Source: Flaccisagitta enflata
Lineage: Eukaryota > Chaetognatha > Sagittoidea > Aphragmophora
Direction: 5' to 3'
Assembly: GCA_965153355.1 (NCBI GenBank)
Contig: OZ231128.1
Span: 27,280,001 to 27,344,000 of the forward strand
Length of the DNA: 64,000 bases
Within the stretch, counting starts at the first letter, position 1. Each line of letters opens with the position of its first letter. Below, piece by piece: positions 1-9,460 of this stretch. Made by a program: the position numbers and the translations under genes. The notes under the pieces are model-generated. The model was not told the origin of the DNA. It worked only from the letters and a program-made list of their open reading frames with translations, and did not search any database.

Positions 1-194
1 GATTGATGGGGTTTGAGGGTCAATTTGAGGCTAGAGAGGGCAGATTTGAGGCTGGAGAAGGCTGATCTGAGGCTTGAAAGGGCTGATTTGAGGCTTGAGA
101 GGGCTGATTTGAGGCCTGAGAGGGGGGACGAACGGAAGGATGAACGGACGGACAAACGAAAGTCCCCCTGTCGTCCCCTTCGGGGCCGCTGCCC
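1..194 (+). repeat. Foldback-family end with degenerate 21-24 bp minisatellite
   Basis: Tandem units of the form GGCTGATTTGAGGCTTGAGAG run into a purine stretch rich in GGAC/GAAC and then the terminus CCCCTTCGGGGCCGCTGCCC. The same terminus ends several other elements in the window (1653, 13912, 17496, 62850). The left end lies outside the window. The open frames across it are by-products of a repeat length divisible by three. Confidence 0.75.
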
Positions 195-204
195 AAAAGG
201 GCAA

Positions 205-1560
205 ATTTCAGGCCTGTGAGTGCAGATTTCAAGCCTGAGAGAGCAGATTCCAGGCCTGTGAGGGCAGATTTCAGGTCTGAGAGGGCAGATTTTAGGCCTT
301 TGAAGGCAGATTTCAGGCCTTTGAGGACAGATTTCAGGTTTGAGAGGGCTAATGATGCCTGAATTTATTGTCTGAGGCTTGAAAGGGCTGAGAGGACTAA
401 AAGGACTGATTTGATGCTTGACAGGGTTGATTTGAAGCTTGAGAGGGCCATTTAGAGGCAGGGAGGGCCCTGAAGGGTACAAAGTCCTGTAGAACACAAG
501 GAGATTCAAAGGTCTAGAAAGGCTGATCAAAGGCCTGAGAGGACAGATTTAGGTTTTTGAGGGCAGATTTCAGGCTGAGAGAGCAGATTTCAGGTTTTTG
601 AGGACAGATTGCAGGTTTGAGGGGGCTAATGATGCCTGAAAGTGTTGTTTTAGGTTTGAAAGGGCTGATTTGAGGCTTGAGAGGGCCATTTAGAAGCAGG
701 GAGGGCCCCAAAGGGAACAAATTCCTGTAGAACACAAGGGGGTTCAAAGGTCTAGAAAGGCAGATCAAAGGCCTGAAAGAACTGATTTCAGGTCTGTGAG
801 GGCAGATTTCAGGCCTGAGAGAGCAGATTTCAGGCCTTTGAGAGCAGATTTCAAGCATTTGAGGACAGATTTCAGGCCTGTGAGGGCAGATTTCAGGCCT
901 GAGAGAGCAGATTTCAGGCCTTTGAGAGCAGATTTCAAGCATTTGAGGACAGATTTAAGGTCGGAGAGGGCAGATTTCAGGTCTGAGAGGGCAGATTTCA
1001 GGTCTGAGAGGGCAGATCTAAGGCCTGAGGTTCAGATTTCAGGCCTGAGAGAGCAGATTTCAGGTCTTTGAGAGCAGATTTCAGGTCTTTGAGAGCAGAT
1101 TTCAAGTATTGAGGACAGATTTAAGGTCTGAGAGGGCAGATTTCAGGTCTGAGAGGGCTGATTTAAGGTCTGAGACGACTGATTTAAGGCTTGAAGGGTT
1201 GATTTGAGGCTTGAGCGGGCCATTTAGAAGCAGGGAGGGCCCCGAAGGGAACAAAGTCCTGTAGAACACAAGGGGGTTCAAAGGTCTAGAAAGGCAGATC
1301 AAAGGCCTGAAAGAACTGATTTCAGGCCTGTGAGGGCAGATTTCAGGCCTGAGAGAGCAGATTTCAGGCCTTTGAGAGCAGATTTCAAGCATTTGAGAGC
1401 AGATTTCAAGCATTTGAGGACAGATTTCAGGCCTGTGAGGGCAGATTTCAGGCCTGAGAGAGCAGATTTCAGGCCTTTGAGAGCAGATTTCAAGCATTTG
1501 AGGACAAATTTAAGGTTTAAGTGGGCAGATTTCAGGTCTGAGAGGGCAGATTTTGAGGGG
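205..1560. repeat. Minisatellite with higher-order structure
   Basis: Dozens of degenerate units of about 21-24 bp (type GCAGATTTCAGGCCTGAGAG). A longer block containing GCAGGGAGGGCCC and CCTGTAGAACACAAGG recurs near 450, 687 and 1211, so blocks of units were amplified together. The GTAGAACACA motif is also found in the foldback-family ends, suggesting the array grew inside such an element. No gene is seen; long frames on both strands only reflect unit length. Confidence 0.8.
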
Positions 1561-1653
1561 CGGGACGGACGGACGAACGAACGAACAAACAAACAAACGA
1601 ACGAAAGTCCCCCTGTGTTCTACAGGACTCCGTCCCCTTCGGGGCCGCTGCCC
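1561..1653 (+). repeat. Foldback-family terminus
   Basis: (GGAC)n/(GAAC)n tract, then AGTCCCCCTGTGTTCTACAG and a CCCCTTCGGGGCCGCTGCCC end. It closes the 205-1560 array and is nearly identical to the end at 62,800-62,850. Confidence 0.75.
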
Positions 1654-2022
1654 AAAAATGGGATTTGAGCCTCGAGGTTGGGATTTGAGCCTTGAGGTTG
1701 GGATTTGAGCCTCGAGGTTGGAATTTGAGCCTTAAGGTTGGGATTAGAGCCGCGAGGTTGGGATTTGAGCCTCAAGGTTGGGATTTGAGCCTGGAGGTTG
1801 GGATATGGGCCTCGTGGCTGGGATTTGAGACTGGAAGCTGGGATTTGAGCCTTATGGCTGGGAGTTGAGCCTTGGGGCTAGAATTTGGGCCTCGAGACTA
1901 GGATTTGAGCCTCTAGGCTAGAATATGAGGTTTGAAGGGGGTGGACGGACGGAGACGGAGAAGAAGGAGAAATTTCTCCTGTGTGAAAGCATAGGTCATC
2001 GGCCCCTTTGGGGCCACTGCCC
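1654..2022 (+). repeat. Foldback-family element with 20-21 bp array
   Basis: About 13 units of the type GGGATTTGAGCCTCGAGGTT (about 1660-1935), then GGACGGACGGAGACGGAGAA and an end reading CATAGGTCATCGGCCCCTTT followed by GGGGCCACTGCCC. This is the same end as at 4728-4780 in inverted orientation. Confidence 0.75.
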
Positions 2023-2075
2023 AATAAAAAGTGAATTCAAAATCTAAGAGAATTTGAAAACTATGTAGCAGCTAT

Positions 2076-2121
2076 GTAGCATGTGCTGCGCGACTCTACT
2101 CCCCGCTTTGTCGGAATTAAA
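2076..2121 (+). repeat. HINE-like fragment (palindromic end)
   Basis: A stub reading CATGTGCTGCGCGACTCTAC then CCCGCTTTGTCGG, the palindrome end of the Helentron-like family without the rest of the element. Confidence 0.5.
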
Positions 2122-2381
2122 GAGCTTCAAAAATGAAGCATTTGCCACCAAGCACAAAAATGTCGGTTTGAAAATTATAGAATTTTTGAAGATGAAGTCT
2201 TAAAAATCAGTTGGGAGAAAGCTAACTATGGCAAAAAGATAAAAAAAACGAACTACTTGTTAGTCAGTGTTTCACACCCAAGCAATGAGAAAAGCATAGC
2301 AAAATCCATGACCATTTTGAAGCTCTGCAAGAGATCTTTCAAATGAGATCTTGCTGGATATTCTTGCTCTATCTGTTTAAC

Positions 2382-2687
2382 AAGGCCAAGTGAAGGCCAA
2401 TAAGTGCGCTTTGCTTGATTAAGAGTTTGTGAATGAACGTTTTTGATGAATGAATGAATGAAGGTATGAATGAATGAATGAATGTATGAATGAATGAATG
2501 AATGTATGAATGAATGAATGAAAATGAATGTGGGAAGGCATGACAGGTGATAGGAATGAAGAAATACGTCAGAATGAGCCGTTTTGCGTATTTCAAACGT
2601 TTGCGTGACCGACCAACCAACCGACCGACCGACCGACCGGCTGACGGACATGACCTCTTATAGAAGTGCGAGGACGCACTTAAAAAT
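2382..2687 (-). repeat. HINE-like element, subfamily B, with (GAAT)n
   Basis: Starts with ACAAGGCCAAGTGAAGGCCA and ends in a GTGCGAGGACGCAC hairpin followed by TTAAAAA. The middle holds (GAATGAAT)n at about 2445-2525 and a (GACC)n tract at 2607-2645. A copy in the other orientation starts at 20,772 and also carries (ATTC)n. Orientation is given with the hairpin end as the start. Confidence 0.65.
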
Positions 2688-3480
2688 GGCATGAGGATGA
2701 AGAAAGGTGGTGAAGAATTTGGAAATTCACTATGCGATTTTCATGGGTTACCTTAACACTAACATAAAAGTAAAACACGTTAAATTAAAAATTTGTTCTT
2801 GGCGCCATTTTCAAGAAAATTTGAAGCTCTTGCAACTTGTTTTTTTTTTTCATGCTGCCCCATTTTTCACTTTAAAGTCAAACTGTGAAGTTCCATTCAA
2901 GTATTGTAGTCTAGATTATGAATAGTAAAGAGAAAATGATAAAGAAGGTTATATCTATTGCTATGAAATAGGATTTGATACTACCTAAAACTTTTTTTTG
3001 CGCCGCACCGTATATTCCATATAAGCAAGATAGTAAGGAAGCACCAAAATGTTGCATGCCATCATTACGCGGCATCTAAACCCGTTCTACAGCGTCATAT
3101 CCTGCGCTGCTGATAAGCAGCACTTTCCACTGTCCAATCCCTCTTTAATCCCTTGATTTTATATCAGAAACAAAGATTGCGTGTTCCAGTTCTTATTCTC
3201 TGATTATGATTCATCTATCTATTTCAATCATCAGACTTTCGTTATACCTTCCATTTTCTTCGACTTTTTTTCATCATAAGTTTTTATCTCTTCTATTTGT
3301 GAACTACGGAAATAAAGGTGGTGGTAGGTATATACCTACCTGAAATTATATTGGTATTAAAAAGTGTATTACTATATCATTCACAGACGGAAATTTTGAT
3401 TTCTCACTCAAGGTTTCTCCTATTGGCATGCCTAATCGCGGTAGGAAAAAAGTTGTAAATGCTGAGAGAAAAAAATAGAG
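2688..3480. other. AT-rich non-coding stretch upstream of exon 1
   Basis: No exon-like frame, RNA gene or clear element end is visible. It contains a GTAGGTATATACCTAC palindrome near 3333 and a GGCGCCATTTTCAAGAAAAT segment (2800-2820) that recurs at about 12,360. Confidence 0.5.
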
Positions 3481-3655
3481 TTGGGGACAGGTGGACAGGG
3501 GCATCCAACCCCTATCCACACCTCAACCCCAACCCCCACACACAAGCATCTAGACAGCTTGTTTTTATACTTTTCCACTCAGATGGATAGACAGACCAAC
3601 AGACCAATAGATGGACTGACGGACAAAGCCTCTCATAGATTCCAAAGTCGAAATG
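3481..3655 (-). repeat. HINE-like fragment, subfamily C
   Basis: A GGGGACAGGTGGACAGGGGC segment, a C-rich spacer, then a GACC/GACA-type tract and GGACAAAGCCTCTCATAGAT. This matches the arrangement at 49,210-49,548 but the terminal palindrome is lost. Confidence 0.55.
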
Positions 3656-4208
3656 AAATAGAGACTCAGCTACCAGGATGCACAATTATTACCTGGGACA
3701 ATTTAAAGTTCAAATAGACATCAACTAACTTGATTCCTCGTTTTTGGGAAAGAACAAAAAAAGATTTAAAAAATCATAGCTCCAAAATATTGATCGCACA
3801 GAATTCTGCTTGGCGTTATTTGAAAGTGAAGATTTAGCTCTTTCTTAGCTGTTAATTTCATGCGTAGGCTCGTTCGGCCCAAAAAAAAGACCAACTTTCC
3901 CAAACCACTCATGAGAAAAAGGGAAAATTGATTTCCGCCGTAGGTCTCAAAAAGCCCAAGGTATTCTTCGACTTTTTTCCAAATAATATTTAGTTTGACC
4001 ATGTTAGGCATCCACAACTGCCTGTATACACTTTGGCATTGACTCGTAGAGACACTGGAGGTGTTCTGGAGTGATGTTGTCTGAAATCATTTATGCAATT
4101 AATTTCAGCCCTGCTTTGCTTGTTGTTTTCCCGTTTCTGCAGGTTTTCTATTTGAATTTTTGAGTTCTCAAAAAACCCAAAGATGATGATCTGCTGTGTT
4201 GTTTTCTA
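3656..4208. other. AT-rich non-coding stretch
   Basis: No coding pattern or recognised element end is seen. A GCTTGGCGTTATTTGAAAGT stretch near 3810 is a weak match to the dispersed motif described under findings. Confidence 0.45.
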
Positions 4209-4625
4209 CTTTTAAGTCACGTGCTACGCGACTCTACATCCTGCTTTGTCCGTCCATCCATGGATTGGTTGGTTGCTCAGTCATACTTCACATGCGTGCA
4301 TGCGACTCTATAACCCGCTCTGTCCGTTGGTCTGTTGGTTGGTCGGTTGGTCGGTCGGTTGGTTGGTTGGAATTGGAAACACTTGGCAACGCTTAACCTT
4401 TTTGGCGTCTATGGGCAGCTTTTGCATTACTGCTCCTGCCCAAATGCTTGGCTAGCCTTCATTATTATTGCCCCTGCCCCTGCCCACGCGACTTCGGTGG
4501 CCATGTTAATGTTTATTTGCTCTTTTACCTAACTGCTCCTGCCCAAATGCTCTGCTGAGTCATCAGTGGGTACCTCAAACACGTCCACTGCCCACCAACA
4601 CACGACTGGGGTAGCCGCGTGCAGA
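4209..4625 (+). repeat. Compound HINE-like insertion
   Basis: Two palindrome ends lie in a row (TCACGTGCTACGCGACTCTA at about 4217 and GTGCATGCGACTCTATAACC at about 4295). They are followed by a (GGTC/GGTT)n tract, CTGCTCCTGCCCAAATGCT twice, and the CACACGACTGGGGTAGCC end. One copy appears to have inserted into or beside another. Confidence 0.65.
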
Positions 4626-4727
4626 TAAGAACATTTGGAGATCTTCTCGCCCGTTTTCTGTACTGTTCTTGAATCCGGCCCTCATTACATATCATGTCAA
4701 AAATCTAACTGCTTTGTAATCGTTTTT

Positions 4728-5228
4728 GGGCAGCGGCCCCAAAGGGGTCGATGACCTATGCTTTCACACATATGGGGAATTTTCTCCTTCTCCATCCGTT
4801 CATCTGCACCCCCCCCCCCAGCTTACAGACCGAATTCTAGTCCCGAGACCTAAATCCCAGTCTCATGGCCCGAATCCTATCCGAGAGGCCCAAATCCTAG
4901 CCTCAAGGCCCAAATCAAATTCTAGCCTGGAGACCCAAATCCCAGCCTTGAGGCCCAAATCTCATCCTTTAGGCTCAAATCCCAGCCGTGAGGCCTAAAT
5001 CAAAGCCTCAAGGTTCATATCCTAGCCTCAAGGATGAGATTTGAGTCTCAAGGCTGGGATTTGGGCTTCAGGCTGGGATTTGGGCCTGAGAAGGGTGGGG
5101 CTTCAAATAGGATTTGGGCCGGAGACTGGGTTGGAGTCTCAGGACTAGAATTTGGGGGGGGGGGCAGGGAGAAGGAGAAATCTCCATATGTGTGGCTGGA
5201 GTCATCGACCCCTTTGGGGCCGCTGCCC
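4728..5228. repeat. Complete foldback-family element
   Basis: Both ends read GGGCAGCGGCCCCAAAGGGG going inward, followed by TCGATGAC and a CACACATATGGGGA-like block, so terminal repeats exceed 50 bp. The interior is a roughly 20-bp minisatellite that also inverts: units read GGCCCAAATCCTAGCCTCAA on the left and TTGAGTCTCAAGGCTGGGAT from about 5035. The whole element can therefore fold back. A GGTACCGCTGACCAT tag at 5273-5288 recurs beside other members and may be the true outer terminus. Confidence 0.8.
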
Positions 5229-5332
5229 TGCTTCCCCTTCAACTTCAAGCACAACCTACAAGGGCAGGGCACAGGTACCGCTGACCATCTAACGCTTAAG
5301 CGAATATTGATCTATGATCTCTTTTGTTTCAG

Positions 5333-5395
5333 ATATAAAATTTCTTATGCACGAAAAAAAACCTAAGGCGGCTAATATTACCTGCTCTCATCAGG
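5333..5395 (+). other. Probable 5' UTR part of exon 1
   Basis: A CTCTTTTGTTTCAG acceptor ends at 5332 and a second weaker acceptor (CTCTCATCAG) ends at 5394, immediately before the start codon. Either would place the ATG of the EGF-kelch gene close to the 5' edge of an internal exon, implying an upstream non-coding exon and promoter that I cannot identify. The stretch itself has an in-frame stop before the ATG, so it is unlikely to be coding in that frame. Confidence 0.45.
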
Positions 5396-5633
5396 ATGTC
5401 AACAAACAATCGGAGGCTGGGTGCAGAGAACAACAGTGAGGGCAATGGCAATGTTGTTAATGTGCGGTGTGACAACACAACTATTGGTAGTCAAAATGTT
5501 GCCAATGTCATAAACTATACAAAAATAATAAAAACCCACAAAGCAATCAGATTTTTAGTGCCCATTGCTGCCATTCTGCTGACTGGAATCATTACTGTTT
5601 CAGTAGTGTTTACCGGCAAAGACACTCAAACAG
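5396..5633 (+). CDS. Exon 1 of EGF-kelch membrane protein: cytoplasmic tail and signal-anchor
   Basis: The exon encodes 79 residues and ends at an AAACAG|GTAATC donor in phase 1. Residues 1-41 are polar and Asn-rich, with the stretch DNTTIGSQNVANVI (26-39) that resembles a RHIM core. KIIKTHKAIR (43-52) is basic and precedes one hydrophobic segment at about 53-73 (LVPIAAILLTGIITVSVVF). There is no signal peptide, and the positive charge lies before the membrane segment, so a type II orientation is inferred, with EGF and kelch domains outside. Joining to the phase-1 EGF exon at 9347 gives an uninterrupted GLDEC start of a cbEGF. The ATG has A at -3. The gene was not recognised; the exon could also belong to a longer transcript starting upstream. 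Confidence 0.65.
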
Positions 5634-5689
5634 GTAATCCATTGAGTACTAGTAGAGAGATAAGATGAATCTTTCATTTCTCCATGAAA

Positions 5690-6165
5690 GGGAAAAATAC
5701 ACAAAATCTATGAGCATTTTAAAGAGCTTCAAAAAATCTATCATTTGAGTGGTGTAGGAAAGTTTTTGTTCAAAATCTTTATAACTTACAACAATTCTAA
5801 GTTAAGATATCAATATCCCTACTGCCAGGAAATTAATGGTCAAATTTTTTCATTGGTTCCTTTGTACCTGTATTAATATTTATCTGAATGAAAAAAAATT
5901 CACGACCGAAAAAAAAATTGAAAAATTTTCTTCAAAATGCCGCTAGGCAGAAATTAGTAGCTTGATTTGTTTAGAAACTATGATTAAATTAGAACAAATG
6001 GCACAGTTTATGGAGAAGAACAAAAATGTAATTTCCCGCAATTGTGATAGTGACATTTTACCGTTAAACCTTTGTAACTTTCAAAGTTTTTGATCTAAGA
6101 TTTTCTGACACCACTCAAATGTTAGATTTTTTGAAGCTTTCCAAATGGTCATGGTCAGTTTTACC
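5690..6165. repeat. Degenerate MITE with inverted copies of a dispersed motif
   Basis: GAGCTTCAAAAAATCTATCA then TTTGAGTGGTGT near 5737-5765 reads inverted as ACACCACTCAAATGTTAGAT then TTTTTGAAGCTT near 6110-6140. Matches continue inward (TTTATAACTTACAA against TTTGTAACTTTC). It looks like an old long-TIR MITE in intron 1. No target duplication could be fixed. Confidence 0.5.
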
Positions 6166-6203
6166 TCCAACCAATGAGCCCAGCACGTCAAAACGTATTG
6201 CGG

Positions 6204-6370
6204 TTTTTAGTTGCGGACACGCAACTCTATAAGAGGCTTTGTCCGTCCGTCCGTTGGTCGGTTGGTCCTTCGGTCAGTCCATGAACACGAGTCGAAAAGT
6301 GTGAAAACGCGCATTTCCGCCCCTGCCCACCCGTCTGCAACTGGTATTTGCCGTGTATCCAGCCTTGTTT
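6204..6370 (+). repeat. HINE-like element, subfamily C
   Basis: Palindrome end TTTTTAGTTGCGGACACGCA, a (GTCC/GGTC)n tract, CGCATTTCCGCCCCTGCCCA and the end GCCGTGTATCCAGCCTTGTT. It has both ends and about 167 bp. An inverted copy follows at 6442. Confidence 0.8.
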
Positions 6371-6441
6371 ATTTGGGCATGGTTATGCATGACGCATATC
6401 GTCATCGAGGCATCTTAACAGAAGAAGAAGAAAAAGAAAAG

Positions 6442-6600
6442 AACAAGGCCGGATACACGGCCATCAGTTGCGGACGGGTGGGCAGGGGCAGAAATGCGCG
6501 TTTTCCCACTTTTCAACTCGAGCGTGACGGACCAACCAACCGACCGACCAACCAACCGACGGACGGACAAATTCTTATAGAGATTGCGTGTCAAACTAAA
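6442..6600 (-). repeat. HINE-like element, subfamily C, inverted neighbour
   Basis: AACAAGGCCGGATACACGGC start, GCAGGGGCAGAAATGCGCGT, (GACC/AACC)n, then TTATAGAGATTGCGTGTCAA. With 6204-6370 it forms an inverted pair separated by 71 bp. Confidence 0.8.
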
Positions 6601-6790
6601 AAAAAGAAAATAAGAAAAGAAAAAGAAACGATAATAGATAAAAAAAAAAGAAGAAGAGAAAAGAAGAAGAAGAAGGAAGAAGAAGAAGAAGAAGAGAAGA
6701 AGAGAAGAAGAGAAGAAGAAGAAGGAGGAAGGAAGAAGAAGAAGAAGAAGAAGAAGAAGAAGAAGAAGAAGAAGAAGAAGAAGAAGAAAA
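6601..6790. repeat. (AAG)n microsatellite
   Basis: Purine-only tract of AAG/GAA units with few interruptions, directly after a HINE end. Open frames in it encode only Lys/Glu or Phe/Leu runs and are not genes. Confidence 0.9.
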
Positions 6791-6934
6791 AACAAGGCCA
6801 AGTAGGCCAATAAGGTGCGACGTGTGGATCGTCGAACGAATGCGTTACCCCACAGACCAACCGACCGACCGACCAACCGACCGACCGACCAACGGACACA
6901 GCCAGTTATAGAGGTGCTTTGTCGCACCTAAAAA
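6791..6934 (-). repeat. HINE-like element, subfamily B (intact)
   Basis: AACAAGGCCAAGTAGGCCAA start, then TAAGGTGCG, a (GACC/AACC)n tract, GCCAGTTATAGAGGTGCTTT and a GGTGCTTTGTCGCACC hairpin followed by TAAAAA. About 144 bp. It sits inside a long (AAG)n tract. Confidence 0.8.
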
Positions 6935-7212
6935 GAAGAATAAGAAGAAGAAGAAGATGAAGAAGAAGAAGAAGAAGAAGAAGGAGAAGAAGAAGAAGAT
7001 GGAGAAGAAGAAGGAGAAGAAGAAGAACATAAACAAGAAGAACAAGAGGAACAAGAAGAACAAGAAAAACAAGAAGAACAAGGAGAAAAAGAAAAAGAAA
7101 AAGAGAAAATAAAGAAAGAAGAAAGACAAAAGGAAAAACAGAAGAAGCAGGAGAAGAAGAAGAAGAAGAAGAAGAAGAAGAACAAGAACAAGAACAAGAA
7201 CAAGAAGAAGGA

Positions 7213-7247
<35 letters not shown>

Positions 7248-7290
7248 AGAAGAAAAAGAAGAAGAAGAGCAATAGAAAGAAAAAGTATAG
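6935..7290. repeat. (AAG)n/(AACAAG)n microsatellite
   Basis: Continuation of the purine tract after the HINE-B insertion, with AAG, AAC and AGG variants. The insertion appears to have split one longer array at 6601-7290. Confidence 0.9.
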
Positions 7291-7299
7291 TCAAAAAGG

Positions 7300-7413
7300 T
7301 GCTAGATGGTCAGCGGTACCCATTTACTGCCTGAGTAGGTTGTGTACAAGGGGAGGGTGCAGGGGGGATGAACTGATAAAGTGGGGTGAGTTGCGTTGCA
7401 CGCGACCAAAAAT
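7300..7413 (-). repeat. Fragments of foldback and HINE ends
   Basis: ATGGTCAGCGGTACCCATTT at about 7308 matches the tag beside foldback elements (5273, 17020, 61877). AGTTGCGTTGCACGCGACCA at about 7390 is a HINE palindrome end. Confidence 0.5.
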
Positions 7414-7434
7414 CCCTCTTTGTACTATCTAGAG

Positions 7435-8029
7435 CAAAAGTATGGCAATAGATATTTTGAACAATATCTCTGCTTAGAATAAAAAATCTATATAAGAATC
7501 AGTGAGATTCTGAAATTAGGTAAAAGTTCTGAGCCAATGACGTAAATTGCATTCATCTAAGACTAAGTTAAAGCATTTGGAAATGACAGACAAAACAAGA
7601 TTGCCACTACAAATCAGAAATAGCAAAAAAATTGCAGTTAATTATTGAGATATGGCACTCTAATACATTGCGCTATTACAAAGAAGCAATGGCACATAGA
7701 ACACAGTGTTAAACTTTTTGGTGGTTGGCTGGGGGACAGCCAAAATCTCAACCCCTGCTGTGGTCTCAAACAAAGCCACTACTAAGCAAGGGACATGCGA
7801 CTTTGGTTGCATAGCAAGGCTTAAAAGAATCTCTCTTAAAGTCTAGAAGTAGATCTTGCCAACTTACCTAAGATCTCCTTACAAATACATGCTGAGGCTT
7901 ATGAAGGCAGTCATTGATGCCCAAGGAGGGAACGCAAATTAGTCTACAAATTTTGGAAACATATCATGTTTTATTTATCAAATAGATAAATAAAGTCTCA
8001 TGGTGTTGCCATACTTTTGCTCTAGATAG
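7435..8029. mobile_element. Mariner-like MITE, 595 bp, TA duplication
   Basis: Ends are CTATCTAGAGCAAAAGTATG on the left and its inverse CATACTTTTGCTCTAGATAG on the right, over 20 bp without mismatch, each flanked by TA (7433-7434 and 8030-8031). The interior is AT-rich and has no transposase frame, so it is non-autonomous. TA duplication and length fit Tc1/mariner-type MITEs. Confidence 0.75.
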
Positions 8030-8031
8030 TA

Positions 8032-9346
8032 CACCGCTTTTAGATTGGACTGACGCCAAGTGAACCTATATCACTCCCAAACTATTCGTAGTAAGAACTC
8101 TTTTTTTCTTGATTATTTGATTATTTGATAGAGTTTTACTGCAAGCAAAGAATGTTCCACTGACTCAAAAATTTAAGCCTCCTACTTAAAGCAAATGGAT
8201 GTTGGATGTTTAACATTGAAATGTTTTTTACTAAACAACTTTTTGCTTATGTTTTCTCATATAGTTGTCATTTCTGAACAAATTGAGCTAAAATGCTGGG
8301 GTTGGTCTGTAATTTGAGATGATTTGATGTACGTTGCGATGTAAGTGAAGAATGTTACAATATATTTTGATTTTTGATCAATTTTTTGACAATTTTCAAG
8401 AAAATTTCCAAATCTCAGGGTTTTTTTTTTTTTTTTTTTTTTGTCAAAATCAGTCGTTACTGCATTAAAAAAGGCAAATCTTTTTTCATCCATATTTTTT
8501 GCTGAAATTGACTAAATTTTGTCATGAAAGTAATGTAAATGCATTAACATTGGGGATTAATTTCTTTTTGTAATAAAACTTAACCAAATTATCTACCACA
8601 GAAACATAGAATGAAGTGCTTACTATTCGAATTTAAAAAAACGATGTACTTTTGAATGGTTGATTTAGCCATTGCAAATCAAAAAAAACTAATAAAAATC
8701 TTATACCATTTTGAAGCTCTTGAAAAGCTCTTTCATATGGCGCCAGTCTGAGACCGTATCTTTTTTTGTTTGGAAATGGCATTAGTCTGAGTAAAAGTAT
8801 ATTGCCAAATTTGTTTTCACAGTTCCTTTGATAAAGATGCAATTCAGCAAAATGGTGTCTCACTTTAAAGAGCTCTAGCTCCTAAACCATTAAAGATACA
8901 GATCTGGGAATTGTCTAGAATGAAAGATAATTTGAAAAACTTCATAATCATTTTCTTTGATAAATTTTTTCAACACTTTTTAAGTCAGTTTTATCAGTAA
9001 ATAAAAAGGTGCGTCTTTTTTTTTAATTCGCATAGTATCTCATGTAGTTTCAATTCGCGACAGTGTAACTAAGCTCACTTTGGCAACAAAAAAACAAACA
9101 AAACAGATAATTCCACTTGTTCAAACAATATATGACTAATTGTTGAAAGTAATTGTTTTGCTTTGTTTGTTTGCCACTTTAAACGGTTTAAGCTACAGAA
9201 TCCAGATTGCAGTTAGAAATTAGCAGCCTGAGAAATACTAGTACTTTTCTTTACTGTTATAATCATCTGACTACAACCTGTAATAACTTAATGGCGTTGC
9301 TTTTATGGAATAAGCATGGCTCTCAATTTATCTTGAATGGTATCAG
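8032..9346. other. Intron 1 remainder, AT-rich
   Basis: Non-coding. It contains poly(T) at 8419-8442 and copies of the dispersed motif (TTTTGAAGCTCTTGAAAAGC at about 8711; TTTAAGCTACAGAATCCAGA at about 9186). The last 40 bases before the EGF exon (CTCAATTTATCTTGAATGGT then ATCAG) are shared with the acceptors at 13,973 and 20,535. Confidence 0.5.
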
Positions 9347-9460
9347 GTTTGGACGAATGCGAAGGAAATCCATGTGAAAACGGTGGGGCCTGCTTTAACG
9401 AAATTGGTTCATTTTCATGTGAATGTCCTCAAGAATGGCAAGGAACATTGTGTAACCAAG
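9347..9460 (+). CDS. cbEGF exon 1 (EGF-kelch gene)
   Basis: This 114-bp exon starts after TGGTATCAG and ends CCAAG|GTAATG, phase 1 on both sides. It encodes one EGF module with six cysteines in the usual order: CEGNPC, then GGACF, then [12 protein letters not shown]. The leading LDEC and the N-E-I-G-S-F stretch after Cys3 match the calcium-binding EGF pattern (acidic residue-x-D/N-E/Q-C and an aromatic residue later). Unlike the other three it starts GL rather than DV, matching the G supplied by exon 1. The module is expected to be extracellular and part of a stalk. Its symmetric phase allows in-frame duplication or skipping. Confidence 0.85.

Noticed and set aside
13-1668. Repetitive frames such as (RADFRPE)n and (LKSALSG)n
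   Set aside because: The minisatellite unit length is a multiple of three, so every strand stays open. Units vary without codon bias and contain transposon ends.
6211-7294. Lys/Glu-rich and Phe/Leu-rich frames over 100 residues
   Set aside because: They come from the (AAG)n tract and HINE copies and lack any start context or domain.
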